Origin: Clostridium bowmanii
Lineage (GTDB): Bacteria; Bacillota; Clostridia; Clostridiales; Clostridiaceae
DNA: 64,000 nt
NCBI RefSeq assembly: GCF_018861315.1
Contig: NZ_JAHLDL010000017.1
Span: 1 to 64,000 of the forward strand
Direction of reading: 5' to 3'
Part shown: positions 35,563 through 44,365 of the stretch, one piece after another
Numbering within the stretch: position 1 is the first letter of the stretch
Layout: each line of letters starts with the position of its first letter
Program-made: the position numbers and the translations under genes
Notes under the pieces: generated by a model
The model's input: the letters and a program-made list of their open reading frames with translations, nothing else
Told to the model about the DNA's origin: nothing
Databases searched by the model: none

Positions 35563-35582
35563 AGTACAGAATATTCTGTACT
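35563..35582 (+). promoter_or_regulatory. Perfect 20-bp palindrome before a small gene
   Basis: AGTACAGAATATTCTGTACT is exactly self-complementary and ends 18 bases before the ATG at 35601, overlapping or adjoining the ribosome binding site. It could be an operator for a dimeric repressor or a hairpin masking translation. Confidence 0.5.
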
Positions 35583-35600
35583 TGAAAGGGAGGGCATAAA

Positions 35601-35783
35601 ATGTTAACGATTTCTTTTATTAGTGGTGACAAAGAATTACTAGATTTAAAACAATCTGAATCTGATCTGTTTAAAAGTTGGTTTTACAATTTTGAAAACT
35701 CCAGACCCCATGAGGTTAATACAATGGGTAAAAAATATTTGTTTAACAAAAAGGCGATAGCTTATATTGAGATAGAGCCTTAG
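35601..35783 (+). CDS. Hypothetical protein, 60 aa
   Basis: Supported by AGGGAGGG 7 bases before the ATG and by a terminator downstream. The sequence (MLTISFISGDKELLDLKQSE, then SWFYNFENSRPHEV and AIAYIEIEP) looks like a small beta-rich cytosolic domain. No family recognised. The palindrome just upstream suggests it is specifically regulated. Confidence 0.6.
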   Translation: MLTISFISGDKELLDLKQSESDLFKSWFYNFENSRPHEVNTMGKKYLFNKKAIAYIEIEP

Positions 35784-35833
35784 GTTTTATCATTTCATCA
35801 AATCAATGAATAATTCTTGATATTAATTAAAAT

Positions 35834-35880
35834 AAAGTAGAAAAAACTGCATCTCTTATGGGTGCAGTTTTTTCTACTTT
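35834..35880. terminator. Bidirectional terminator between convergent genes
   Basis: Perfect 18-bp arms, AAAGTAGAAAAAACTGCA (35834-35851) and its complement (35863-35880), flank an 11-base loop. Confidence 0.8.
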
Positions 35881-35904
35881 AAGTCAGCTATATAACTAAT
35901 TTTA

Positions 35905-37059
35905 TTATTTAAACTCTAGTTCTACTTGAACAATTTCTGAGGATGTTCCTATTCTTATAGGAGGTCCCCAGGTTCCAACCCCGCTTGAAACCACAACATT
36001 ATAATTCCCCTTTGTAAGTAATCCAAAATCATTTTCAAATAATCTTTTAGTGACAATATTAGCTGGTAACAATTGCCCATTATGGGTATGACCTGAAAAT
36101 TGAAGGTCAACCCCCGCTGTTTCTCCTTCGCTAAAATTTACTGGCTGATGATCGATTACAATAATAGGTAAAAGTTTATCTGTATCTTTAAGCAATTCAT
36201 CCATCTTTTTTCGTTTAGTTTTAGAGTATCTCTCATAGGATAAATCCTCTCTGCCCACAATGTAAAAACTATCCTCGATTTTCACCGTTTTATCCCTTAA
36301 TAGATTAAAACCTGCGGAATTTTCATATTCATAAGCAATTTTATCTATGGAGCCTCCATAATACTCATGATTACCAAAAACAGCAAAAACTCCATATTTA
36401 GAATGTATTTTTTGGAATTCTATGCCCATGTCTTGATCAATAAAAGGCTCTATATAATCATCTACAATATCACCAGCTAGTATTACTATATCTGCGTTTA
36501 ATTCATTTATTTTGATTACCATCTTTGAAAGTCTCTGTTTATCAACTATGTCGCCAAGGTGTAAATCCGAAAGCATAACAATATTTAATTTCTTTAATTG
36601 GCCTGCATCCTTGTTGATTTTCAATGCATACTTAGTCGTTTTAATATTTGTAGCATTGTAAGTTCCGTATATTAACAAGACAGCTACAATAATAATTGCC
36701 CCAACATTAGACACCAAATATATTTTTTGTAAAACTTTGGCACCTATGAATGAAAATCTTTTAATACCTAAAATTAATTTTACAATATCAATGACTCCTA
36801 ATAGTATTATGAAATATAAAAATGCTGAAAGCCAGTAACCGCCTAATATATTAAGAAACTTTTCAAAAAAATGCGGCACTTTATCTTTACTAATTCTTGC
36901 TGTTATAAAAGACAAAGCAATAAAAATAAACATTGCCCAATATAAATATATACTAATTTTGGGGATTACTGTGTTTATAAGTAACCACCCTTTTTTACCA
37001 ACATAAATATTGGCAGCTATAAAGATTAAGAAAGAAAAAAATATTTGAAAATAAATCAT
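35905..37059 (-). CDS. Membrane-anchored metallophosphoesterase (YkuE/YaeI-like)
   Basis: 384 aa. Four hydrophobic helices (about 3-20, 30-50, 68-92 and 110-133) precede a calcineurin-like phosphoesterase domain: MLSDLHLGD (about 161-169), ILAGDIVDD (about 193-201), VFGNHEYYGG (about 225-234), IVIDHQPVN and FSGHTHNGQLLP. All metal-binding Asp, His and Asn of the family are present. By analogy with YkuE/YaeI it may act on a lipid or cell-wall phosphoester at the membrane. Monocistronic. Confidence 0.85.
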   Translation of the reverse strand: MIYFQIFFSFLIFIAANIYVGKKGWLLINTVIPKISIYLYWAMFIFIALSFITARISKDKVPHFFEKFLNILGGYWLSAFLYFIILLGVIDIVKLILGIKRFSFIGAKVLQKIYLVSNVGAIIIVAVLLIYGTYNATNIKTTKYALKINKDAGQLKKLNIVMLSDLHLGDIVDKQRLSKMVIKINELNADIVILAGDIVDDYIEPFIDQDMGIEFQKIHSKYGVFAVFGNHEYYGGSIDKIAYEYENSAGFNLLRDKTVKIEDSFYIVGREDLSYERYSKTKRKKMDELLKDTDKLLPIIVIDHQPVNFSEGETAGVDLQFSGHTHNGQLLPANIVTKRLFENDFGLLTKGNYNVVVSSGVGTWGPPIRIGTSSEIVQVELEFK

Positions 37060-37116
37060 TTGTTCCTATTGCCTCCAAACTTAAATATTTTCGGTTTATC
37101 TTTTAGTATTTTAACA

Positions 37117-39006
37117 TCATCTACATAGGATATAGGTGGATATAGAAGGTACACTTACCTCATTAACACAAGTCTTAGGTCCTTTACGTACTCCTGCTTT
37201 ATTTACTTCATATTCATTGGCTAAAACTCTCCACTCATAACAATCGGGTAAAAGAACTTTTATATCTGTTTTGTTAGAATTATGAATTATAATTAATTTA
37301 TTGTACTCGTTTTTAAAGGTGGATGTTAATTCATAAGCTATACAATTACAAGGTGTATCAAGGAATACTAAAGACTTTCTTACCTCATAAGCATTGTCTA
37401 ATGTCATAACCTTTTGGCTTTTTCTTAAAGCAATTAACCCCTTTATATATTCATAAGTTTCTGCAAACTCAGATTTCCTATTCCAACATATTTCATTCAC
37501 AGTGTCACCGGCATTATAGCTATTATGATTTCCTTGCTTAGTCCTTAATATTTCCGACCCACCTTGAATAAAAGGTACTCCTTGGGAGGTAAGTATTATA
37601 GATAAAGACAATCTATTCATTTTTTCTCTTTCTAAAGGAGTATTATTAGGATTGCTTTTTTCAAATTTATCATATAAGCATAAATTATCATGCGCACTTA
37701 CATAGTTTATTGATTCTCCAGGTTCTTTCGCGAAATCACATATTTTGTCATTGTATTTGATACCACCAACAATACCTTTTTTCACTTCGAGTTCAAAGCC
37801 CACTCCACCATTTACAAATCCCACCTGGCCTCCATCATTGTCTCCCTTTACGGCATTTCTCATAGCATCATTAAAGAGTGATACCTGCATACCCTTTTGA
37901 CTACCTTTTATTAGTTGCAACGATGAAGGTAATGATGATGGCCCACCTGTCCATGGTTCACCATAAATAACGATATTTGGATTAATAATTTTTGCTTGCT
38001 TAATTACCTCTTTCATTGTATCAATATCATGAAGAGCCATTAAATCAAACCTAAATCCATCGATTTTGTATTCCTCTGCCCAAAATGCGATACTATCTAC
38101 TATGAATTTTTTCATCATTGGTTTCTCTGACGCAGTTTCATTACCACAACCAGAACCATTAGTATAGTTGCCGTACCAGTCTTTTCTATAATAATATCCC
38201 GGCACTAATACTTCCATTGGTGAATTTTCAAAATCAAAAGTGTGATTATACACAACATCCATGATTACGCAGATACCATTTTCATGTAGTGTTTGAATCA
38301 TAGTTTTAAACTCTCTAATTCTTACAGTGCCATCTTGGGAGTCCGTAGCATAAGAACCCTCGAGAACATTAAATAAATAAGGATCATATCCCCAATTATA
38401 TCCGCCTACCGTTTCATCCACAGTGGCAAAATCATAAACAGGTAATAGATGAACATGAGTTATTCCAAGATCTTTAAGGTGGTCCAGACCTGTAACAACA
38501 CCTTTAGAGGTTTTAGTGTTTTTTTCTGTAAAAGCTAAATATTTCCCTTTGTTTTTAATTCCTGAGTCTTCTGATACTGAAAAATCTCTAACATGAAGTT
38601 CATAAATTACTAACTCAGTTCTGTTAATTGGTAAAGGTCTTTTATGATTTTCCCAATTATGTGGATTTATAGAATTGAAATCAACAATCATACTCTTCTT
38701 ACCATTTGCATTTGCACCTTTGGTATATATATCTTGTGTTTCCTTTTCAATCCCAGAGTTTGTTACTAAATAATTATAATATTTATTTTTAAAATCACCA
38801 TGGAGACTAAGGAACCAAACCCCTTTTTCTCCTTTATTCATGACATGTTTTTTCTTTATCTCAGCATTGAAAGTCTCATACACAACTACTGAAATCTCTT
38901 CCGCATTAGGTGCCCAAACTTTAAAAGTAGTGCCATGAGTAGTATAAACTGCACCTAAATCATTTCCATTATAAGTGAAGTTGTTGCTTTCTAATACTTC
39001 ATTCAT
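37117..39006 (-). CDS. pulA: Type I pullulanase, cytosolic
   Basis: 629 aa, no signal peptide. An N-terminal CBM48 domain (FTYNGNDLGAVYTTHGTTFK) is followed by a GH13 barrel. YNWGYDP (203-209) is the hallmark of type I pullulanases; the catalytic nucleophile is D321 in GFRFDLM, the acid/base E350 in IYGEPW, and SAHDN supplies the third Asp. It debranches alpha-1,6 linkages of maltodextrins or glycogen inside the cell. It is followed downstream by nothing and lies 98 bases from the MalR-like repressor gene, on the same strand, so both may be in one unit. A secreted relative lies at 54975-57722. Confidence 0.93.
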   Translation of the reverse strand: MNEVLESNNFTYNGNDLGAVYTTHGTTFKVWAPNAEEISVVVYETFNAEIKKKHVMNKGEKGVWFLSLHGDFKNKYYNYLVTNSGIEKETQDIYTKGANANGKKSMIVDFNSINPHNWENHKRPLPINRTELVIYELHVRDFSVSEDSGIKNKGKYLAFTEKNTKTSKGVVTGLDHLKDLGITHVHLLPVYDFATVDETVGGYNWGYDPYLFNVLEGSYATDSQDGTVRIREFKTMIQTLHENGICVIMDVVYNHTFDFENSPMEVLVPGYYYRKDWYGNYTNGSGCGNETASEKPMMKKFIVDSIAFWAEEYKIDGFRFDLMALHDIDTMKEVIKQAKIINPNIVIYGEPWTGGPSSLPSSLQLIKGSQKGMQVSLFNDAMRNAVKGDNDGGQVGFVNGGVGFELEVKKGIVGGIKYNDKICDFAKEPGESINYVSAHDNLCLYDKFEKSNPNNTPLEREKMNRLSLSIILTSQGVPFIQGGSEILRTKQGNHNSYNAGDTVNEICWNRKSEFAETYEYIKGLIALRKSQKVMTLDNAYEVRKSLVFLDTPCNCIAYELTSTFKNEYNKLIIIHNSNKTDIKVLLPDCYEWRVLANEYEVNKAGVRKGPKTCVNEVSVPSISTYILCR

Positions 39007-39081
39007 TATCTAATCTCTCTCCTTAAAAATAATAAAAACTATAGTGATACGCTCTATTCATATTATGCAAGTACACTTAAA

Positions 39082-39109
39082 AAATAACTCTAGAAACCTA
39101 GAGTTATTT
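39082..39109 (-). terminator. Terminator overlapping the repressor gene's stop codon
   Basis: AAATAACTCTAG and CTAGAGTTATTT (12 bp, perfect) flank AAAC. The stop codon of the minus-strand repressor gene (39104-39106) lies in the right arm. On the minus strand a TTTTTAAGTG tail follows. Confidence 0.7.
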
Positions 39110-40102
39110 AGTTGATTCTCTTTCAACTAATTTTGTATCAATAATATAATTAGTTATATATTCCTTTTCATTTTCTAATTTATTAATTAATAGTTTAACT
39201 GCAAAATAACCTAATTCTTCAGAATTAATATCCACTGAGGATAGTGAAGGATTTCTGTAAGCAGTTAAGGGGGTATTATTAAAACCAACAATTGAGATAT
39301 GATTTTGCGACATTTCACTAATAGCTTTTGATGCGCCAAAGGCAATCAAATCATCAGTAGTGACAACCGCTGTAGGATTTGAGTTTTCTAAAATTTTTTT
39401 CATAGCCTCATAACCACTAGTTTCTGTGAACTCCGCTACTTGAATCATATTTTCGTCTATTTTTACACCAATATTCTCCATTGCTTTTTTATAACCCTCT
39501 AATCTATTTATAGTAACATTAAGTGTAGGTGAACCACCTATAAATGCGATTTTCCTCTCACCCTTTTGTATAAGATAATTTACAACACTGTACATGGCAT
39601 GAAAATTATCATTATCAACCCATAATAATCCTTCGGTATCTTCTGGTTTACCAATTACTACAAAAGGATAATCTGACTCTTTTAAATATGCAATACATTT
39701 GTCATTCTTTCTTACTACAGGCAAAATAATCCCATCAACTCTTCTGCTATTCATTAAACTTGCTATGTACTCTACTTCTTGATCTTCATTATTACTGTAG
39801 GTATACATAATATAATATCCTTTTTTTTGAGCATAATGACTTATGCCCCTCATAATTTGAATAAAAAATGGATTAACAAATAAATCTTCATCTGTATTAG
39901 GTAAAATAAGTCCTATAGTTTTTGTTGTTTTACTAACTAAGCTCCTAGCTATTGCATTAGGATGATAATTCATTTCCTTCATTGCTTTATAAACCTTTTG
40001 TTTTGTTGCATCACTAATTTTGGGATTATCCGCAATTACTCTGGAAACCGTAGATGGTGATACATTTGCTATCTTTGCTACTTCTCTTATAGTTACTGAC
40101 AT
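39104..40102 (-). CDS. MalR-like LacI-family repressor
   Basis: 332 aa. LacI head VTIREVAKIANVSPSTVSRV and hinge YHPNAIARSLVSKTT, then an effector domain (IGLILPNTDEDLFVNPFFIQ, RKIAFIGGSPTLNVTINRLE, ISIVGFNNTPLTAYRNP, LSSVDINSEELGYFAVKLL). The VDINxxELGxxAxxLL ending and the DLFVNPFF insertion are typical of MalR maltose repressors. It lies between pullulanase and the divergent pgmB/maltose phosphorylase genes; TTGTGCAA-type sites in the intergenic region (40163-40495) are likely targets. Ligand presumably maltose or a maltodextrin. Confidence 0.83.
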   Translation of the reverse strand: MSVTIREVAKIANVSPSTVSRVIADNPKISDATKQKVYKAMKEMNYHPNAIARSLVSKTTKTIGLILPNTDEDLFVNPFFIQIMRGISHYAQKKGYYIMYTYSNNEDQEVEYIASLMNSRRVDGIILPVVRKNDKCIAYLKESDYPFVVIGKPEDTEGLLWVDNDNFHAMYSVVNYLIQKGERKIAFIGGSPTLNVTINRLEGYKKAMENIGVKIDENMIQVAEFTETSGYEAMKKILENSNPTAVVTTDDLIAFGASKAISEMSQNHISIVGFNNTPLTAYRNPSLSSVDINSEELGYFAVKLLINKLENEKEYITNYIIDTKLVERESTK

Positions 40103-40272
40103 GAAAACTTCACTTCCTACTTTCTAAAAATATTATATACTAATTATATTATTAAATGTAATTTTGTGCAAGGATAGCTTATATAAAGGTTAGATATAAT
40201 ACAGAATAAATAAGTAGTATATTAATTTGTTTTGAGTTATGTCTAATTATATTTAAACTCATTGATATTATA

Positions 40273-40292
40273 TTGTGCAATCGGTTGCAAAA
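40273..40292. promoter_or_regulatory. Probable MalR-type operator
   Basis: TTGTGCAATCGGTTGCAAAA is a near-perfect palindrome around TGCAA-TCGG-TTGCA, the shape of LacI/MalR operators. It lies about 170 bases before the repressor start and about 380 before pgmB. A further half site, TTTTGTGCAAGG, is at 40162. Confidence 0.6.
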
Positions 40293-40471
40293 TTATTTAA
40301 CTTGATTATAATGTTTCGCTTTATATTCTGTCAATAGCAATATTGTTTTACTTATATTACTATTTCTACTTTTGCTACCCTTATTTTGTTACACCATTGA
40401 AATCATTGAATGCATACTAATTTTTTTTTCAAGAGACAAGGTTCTCTTTAATAAAAAAATAATAGAAATTA

Positions 40472-40495
40472 TTTTGTGCAAACGCATTCACAAAT
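40472..40495. promoter_or_regulatory. Second probable MalR-type operator
   Basis: TTTTGTGCAAACGCATTCAC and the following AAAT form a palindrome TTTGTG...CACAAA with GCAAACGC at its centre, close to LacI/MalR consensus sites. It lies about 175 bases upstream of pgmB. Confidence 0.6.
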
Positions 40496-40669
40496 CATCA
40501 ATTTTATATTATTATATTAAAGTAAGGTTAATTTATTTTGTTAATATTGTTATTTTGATGAAATCATAATTTTTAACTTCTACTTATAAGCTCAAAACAT
40601 TATATCTAAAACCATTAAGTAAGAACCTTTATTACTATAGTAATTTACATAAACATAAAGGAGGAAGCT

Positions 40670-41317
40670 ATGCACAACATTAAAGGATTTATATTTGATT
40701 TAGATGGGGTATTAGTTGATACGGCAAAATATCATTATTTAGCATGGAGGCGATTAGCGGAAGAACTTAATATTGATTTTTCACTGCGAGACAATGAAAG
40801 ATTAAAAGGTGTAAGCAGAATGCAATCATTGGAAATCATATTAGAGATAGGTAATATCACATTGAATGATGCGACAAAAATTGAACTAGCACAAAAAAAG
40901 AATAATTGGTATGTGGAGTATATTTCTAAATTAACTCCAGAGGATATTTTACCTGGGGTCATAGGTTTCTTAGAAAGTGTGAGGGATAATGGTATAAAAG
41001 TTGCATTAGGTTCTGCAAGTAAGAATTCTATGCTTATTCTTGACAAGTTAAATTTAACTAATTACTTTGATGCCATAATTGATGGCACAAAAGTGTCTAA
41101 AGCAAAACCTAATCCTGAAGTTTTCTTAAAAGGTGCTGAGGCTCTTAATCTATTGCCTAACCAATGTATTGTTTTTGAAGATGCAGAAGCTGGGGTGGAA
41201 GCTGCCATTAATGCAGGAATGTATTGTATTGGAATAGGTTCTAAAGATGTATTGAAAAAAGCTCATTTAGTCCTTTCAGGATTTTATAATATGACTTTTG
41301 ATAAATTAGAACTATAA
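40670..41317 (+). CDS. pgmB: Beta-phosphoglucomutase
   Basis: 215 aa HAD-family enzyme. Nucleophile D10 and acid/base D12 lie in FIFDLDGVLVDTAKYHYLAW, the extended motif specific to beta-phosphoglucomutase. RLKGVSRMQSLEIIL is the cap loop, LGSASKNS motif II, and FEDAEAGVEAAINAGM motif IV. It converts beta-glucose-1-phosphate to glucose-6-phosphate, consuming the product of the maltose phosphorylase encoded 44 bases downstream. AGGAGG precedes the ATG. Confidence 0.95.
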   Translation: MHNIKGFIFDLDGVLVDTAKYHYLAWRRLAEELNIDFSLRDNERLKGVSRMQSLEIILEIGNITLNDATKIELAQKKNNWYVEYISKLTPEDILPGVIGFLESVRDNGIKVALGSASKNSMLILDKLNLTNYFDAIIDGTKVSKAKPNPEVFLKGAEALNLLPNQCIVFEDAEAGVEAAINAGMYCIGIGSKDVLKKAHLVLSGFYNMTFDKLEL

Positions 41318-41361
41318 GTATCAGATTAATTAATAATTGTTAATTTAACAGGAGGGTTTTA

Positions 41362-43668
41362 ATGGAACACTATTATAAATTAAATGAATGGAATATTATT
41401 GAACAAGGATTTAATTCCGATAAAAATGAAATATCTGAAAGCATATTCAGTTTAGGCAATGGATATATGGGACAAAGAGCAAATTTTGAAGAAGAATATA
41501 GTGGTACATCTTTACAAGGAAATTATATAGCTGGGGTTTATTATCCTGATAAAACAAGGGTAGGCTGGTGGAAAAATGGATATCCAGAATATTTTGCTAA
41601 GGTTTTAAACTCAACAAATTGGATTGGTATAGATATTAAAATTAATGACATTACTTTAGATCTTGCTAAATGTACTGTAAAAGAGTTTGAAAGAGTTTTG
41701 AATATGAAAAAGGGCTATTTACAAAGAAGCTTTAAAGCTACACTTTCAAATGGTAATGAGATTGAAGTAACTTCTAAAAGATTTATTAGTATGATTCGTG
41801 GGGAAATAGGAGTAATAAAGTATGCTATAAAACCATTGAATTTTAGTGGTAAATTAGAAATAACACCTTACCTTGATGGGGATGTTATGAATTCTGACTC
41901 CAATTATGATGAGAAGTTCTGGGATGAGATTTCCAAAGAAGTTAACCCTTACGCAGGATATTTGCTATTAAAAACCAAAAAATTAGATTTTCATATCTGC
42001 ACATATATGAACTATGAAATAACTGTTAATGATAAAATAATTAAACCTGTTATCGCATTAAATCAAAGTGAAAAATATGTTGCCAGTACCGCTTTAATTT
42101 ATTGTAATGAAAATGACGAAGTTATAATTTATAAATATGTAGCTAATACTTCATCACGATATTATGATATATCCAAATTAGTCCGAATAACTAAAGAGCT
42201 TTCTAGCAAAGCGAAAAAAGATGGATTTGAAATGTTATTAAAAGAGCAAGCTGATGCTTGGAAGGAAAAATGGAAGGAAAGCGATATAGTTATAGAAGGT
42301 GATATTTCTGCACAACAAGGGATTCGATTTAATATATTTCAATTAAATCAGACCTATACTGGAGAAGATCATAGGCTAAATATAGGACCAAAAGGTTTCA
42401 CTGGTGAAAAATATGGTGGAAGCACTTATTGGGATACTGAAGCTTACTGCATCCCCTTCTACCTAAGTACTTCTGAAGAAAAAGTATCAAAAAACCTATT
42501 ATTATATAGATATAAGCAGTTAGATAAAGCCATAGAGAATGCTACAAAGTTAGGCTTTACAAATGGGGCAGCATTGTATCCAATGGTAACAATGAATGGT
42601 GAAGAATGCCATAATGAGTGGGAAATAACGTTTGAGGAAATTCACAGAAATGGAGCCATAGCTTATGCTACATACAATTACGTGAACTATACTGGAGACA
42701 AGTCTTGCCTTGGTGAATTTAGTTTTGAAGTACTTGCAGCAATATCAAGATTTTGGGCTCAAAGAGCAACTTTCTCTAAAAGTAGAAATAAATATGTGAT
42801 TCTAGGGGTTACTGGGCCTAACGAATATGAAAACAATGTAAATAATAACTGGTATACAAATAGAATTGCCTGTTGGACTTTAACGTATACACTAGAGGTT
42901 ATAAATTATCTAAATCAAAATGAGCCTGAACGGTTAAGTGAACTTAATAAAAAGCTTAATTTTAAGGACGATGAAATTATTACTTGGAAGAATATTATTG
43001 AAAATATGTACTATCCATGCAATGAAGAACTTGGGATTTTCCTTCAACAAGATGGATATATGGACAAAGAACAGATATTAGTTAAGGACCTAGATAAAAA
43101 AAATCTACCAATAAATCAAAAATGGTCATGGGATAGAATATTACGCTCTTGCTTTATCAAACAAGCAGATGTACTTCAAGGCATTTACTTATTCGAACAG
43201 GATTATAATACTGATACAATTAAAAGAAATTTTGATTTCTACGAACAAAGAACAGTTCATGAATCTTCCTTATCCCCTTGCATTCATACTATTTTGGCTG
43301 CAAAAATAGGTAATTATGATAAAGCTTATGAAATGTATTTAAGGACTTCTAGACTTGACCTTGACAATTATAACAATGACACAAAGGATGGTTGTCACTC
43401 CACAAGTATGGCAGGAACATGGATGGCGGTAGTTCATGGTTTTGGAGGGCTTAGGGTTATAGATAATAAACTAGTTTTAAATCCAATCATTCCAGATCAC
43501 TGGAAATCATGCTCCTTTAAAATAATTTTTAGAGGTGCACTTCTGAACATTAAATTTAATGCAGACTTTCTTCAAATACAAAATGAAAAGGACGTAGCAG
43601 TAGATTTATCAGTGTATAAAAAAGATTATAGGCTAAATGGAAATGATTTATTAGAGGTCAAAATATAA
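41362..43668 (+). CDS. Maltose phosphorylase, GH65
   Basis: 768 aa, full family length. N-terminal beta-sandwich with SLGNGYMGQRANFEEEY, a helical linker and an alpha6/alpha6 barrel containing KYGGSTYWDTEAYCIPFY and GPNEYENNVNNNWYTNR, with catalytic acid E488. The sequence around E488 is that of maltose phosphorylases rather than trehalose or kojibiose enzymes, although specificity must be tested. It splits maltose with phosphate into glucose and beta-glucose-1-phosphate in the cytosol. Operon with pgmB; AGGAGGG precedes the ATG. Confidence 0.9.
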   Translation: MEHYYKLNEWNIIEQGFNSDKNEISESIFSLGNGYMGQRANFEEEYSGTSLQGNYIAGVYYPDKTRVGWWKNGYPEYFAKVLNSTNWIGIDIKINDITLDLAKCTVKEFERVLNMKKGYLQRSFKATLSNGNEIEVTSKRFISMIRGEIGVIKYAIKPLNFSGKLEITPYLDGDVMNSDSNYDEKFWDEISKEVNPYAGYLLLKTKKLDFHICTYMNYEITVNDKIIKPVIALNQSEKYVASTALIYCNENDEVIIYKYVANTSSRYYDISKLVRITKELSSKAKKDGFEMLLKEQADAWKEKWKESDIVIEGDISAQQGIRFNIFQLNQTYTGEDHRLNIGPKGFTGEKYGGSTYWDTEAYCIPFYLSTSEEKVSKNLLLYRYKQLDKAIENATKLGFTNGAALYPMVTMNGEECHNEWEITFEEIHRNGAIAYATYNYVNYTGDKSCLGEFSFEVLAAISRFWAQRATFSKSRNKYVILGVTGPNEYENNVNNNWYTNRIACWTLTYTLEVINYLNQNEPERLSELNKKLNFKDDEIITWKNIIENMYYPCNEELGIFLQQDGYMDKEQILVKDLDKKNLPINQKWSWDRILRSCFIKQADVLQGIYLFEQDYNTDTIKRNFDFYEQRTVHESSLSPCIHTILAAKIGNYDKAYEMYLRTSRLDLDNYNNDTKDGCHSTSMAGTWMAVVHGFGGLRVIDNKLVLNPIIPDHWKSCSFKIIFRGALLNIKFNADFLQIQNEKDVAVDLSVYKKDYRLNGNDLLEVKI

Positions 43669-43686
43669 TACAGCTTATATTGTACC

Positions 43687-43723
43687 AAAAGCCTTAGCAT
43701 TTATTTTAATCGCTAAGGCTTTT
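43687..43723 (+). terminator. Terminator of the pgmB/maltose phosphorylase operon
   Basis: AAAAGCCTTAGC (43687-43698) and GCTAAGGCTTTT (43712-43723) form a perfect 12-bp stem followed by ACTGTTT. Confidence 0.75.
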
Positions 43724-43820
43724 ACTGTTTACTCATGACACTTATTTTGATAAAATTAGAGAGGTTTACATTATTATTAATTAAATAAACACAAGATGAA
43801 TTAATCAATGGAGGGTAATG

Positions 43821-44276
43821 ATGACTTTTACTAATATAAAAATTAAAGCAATAGCCGATAGGATTATGAATAGAGCAGTTAAAAGTGGCTTTAAGAAGGA
43901 TGAAATGGAGGATTTTTATATAGAATCACTGCTGAAGCAAACTACGTCTCCTAGAATCAAAGAGTTTATTGAACTATCCTATTATAAGGGTATATTTAAA
44001 GGACTTCAATATTCGGAAACCTTAATTAATTTAAATATTGCACAAGAGTGTACTAGAAGTTCAGTAGATGAATTTCAAAAATGTAATACTGAATTGATTA
44101 AAAGACTAGAAGATCTTAATAGCATGGTTTTTAAGATTAAAGAACCACCCCAAAATACGGGTAAAATAATTCAAGATGGAAGAAGCTTTGTTTCCTATAA
44201 GAACAAATTTATAAGTAACATTAAGGATGCAATAAAAATGGCATTGGATAATAAAGCTTATCTAGAAAAAAAGTAG
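43821..44276 (+). CDS. Hypothetical helical protein, 151 aa
   Basis: GGAGGG ends 5 bases before the second of two consecutive ATG codons, so 43821 is preferred over 43818. The protein looks all-helical and soluble (IKAIADRIMNRAVKSGFKKD, EFIELSYYKGIFKGLQYSE, KFISNIKDAIKMALDNKAYL). No family recognised. Its last codons lie in the left arm of the terminator. Possibly a regulatory or structural protein of clostridia. Confidence 0.65.
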   Translation: MTFTNIKIKAIADRIMNRAVKSGFKKDEMEDFYIESLLKQTTSPRIKEFIELSYYKGIFKGLQYSETLINLNIAQECTRSSVDEFQKCNTELIKRLEDLNSMVFKIKEPPQNTGKIIQDGRSFVSYKNKFISNIKDAIKMALDNKAYLEKK

Positions 44277-44300
44277 TTATAATACTTTTTTTCTAGATAA
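44258..44300. terminator. Perfect 18-bp terminator hairpin including the stop codon
   Basis: TTATCTAGAAAAAAAGTA (44258-44275) and its exact complement (44283-44300) flank a 7-base loop. The left arm is also the final coding sequence of the preceding gene. Confidence 0.75.
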
Positions 44301-44365
44301 AAGATATACTTATAAATTTTCATCATATAATATAGTAATATAACTATAAAGAAGATGATGATAAT

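Larger units (their letters stand above)
40103..40669. other. Divergent regulatory region, repressor / pgmB
   Basis: 567 bases without a gene. It contains three TTGTGCAA elements (40164, 40273 and 40474), described separately, and AT-rich promoter sequence for both directions. A short plus-strand frame at 40372-40569 has no ribosome binding site and I do not accept it. Confidence 0.5.

Noticed and set aside
40372-40569. 65-codon open frame in the maltose regulatory region
   Set aside because: Hydrophobic AT-driven translation without ribosome binding site, crossing an operator-like sequence.
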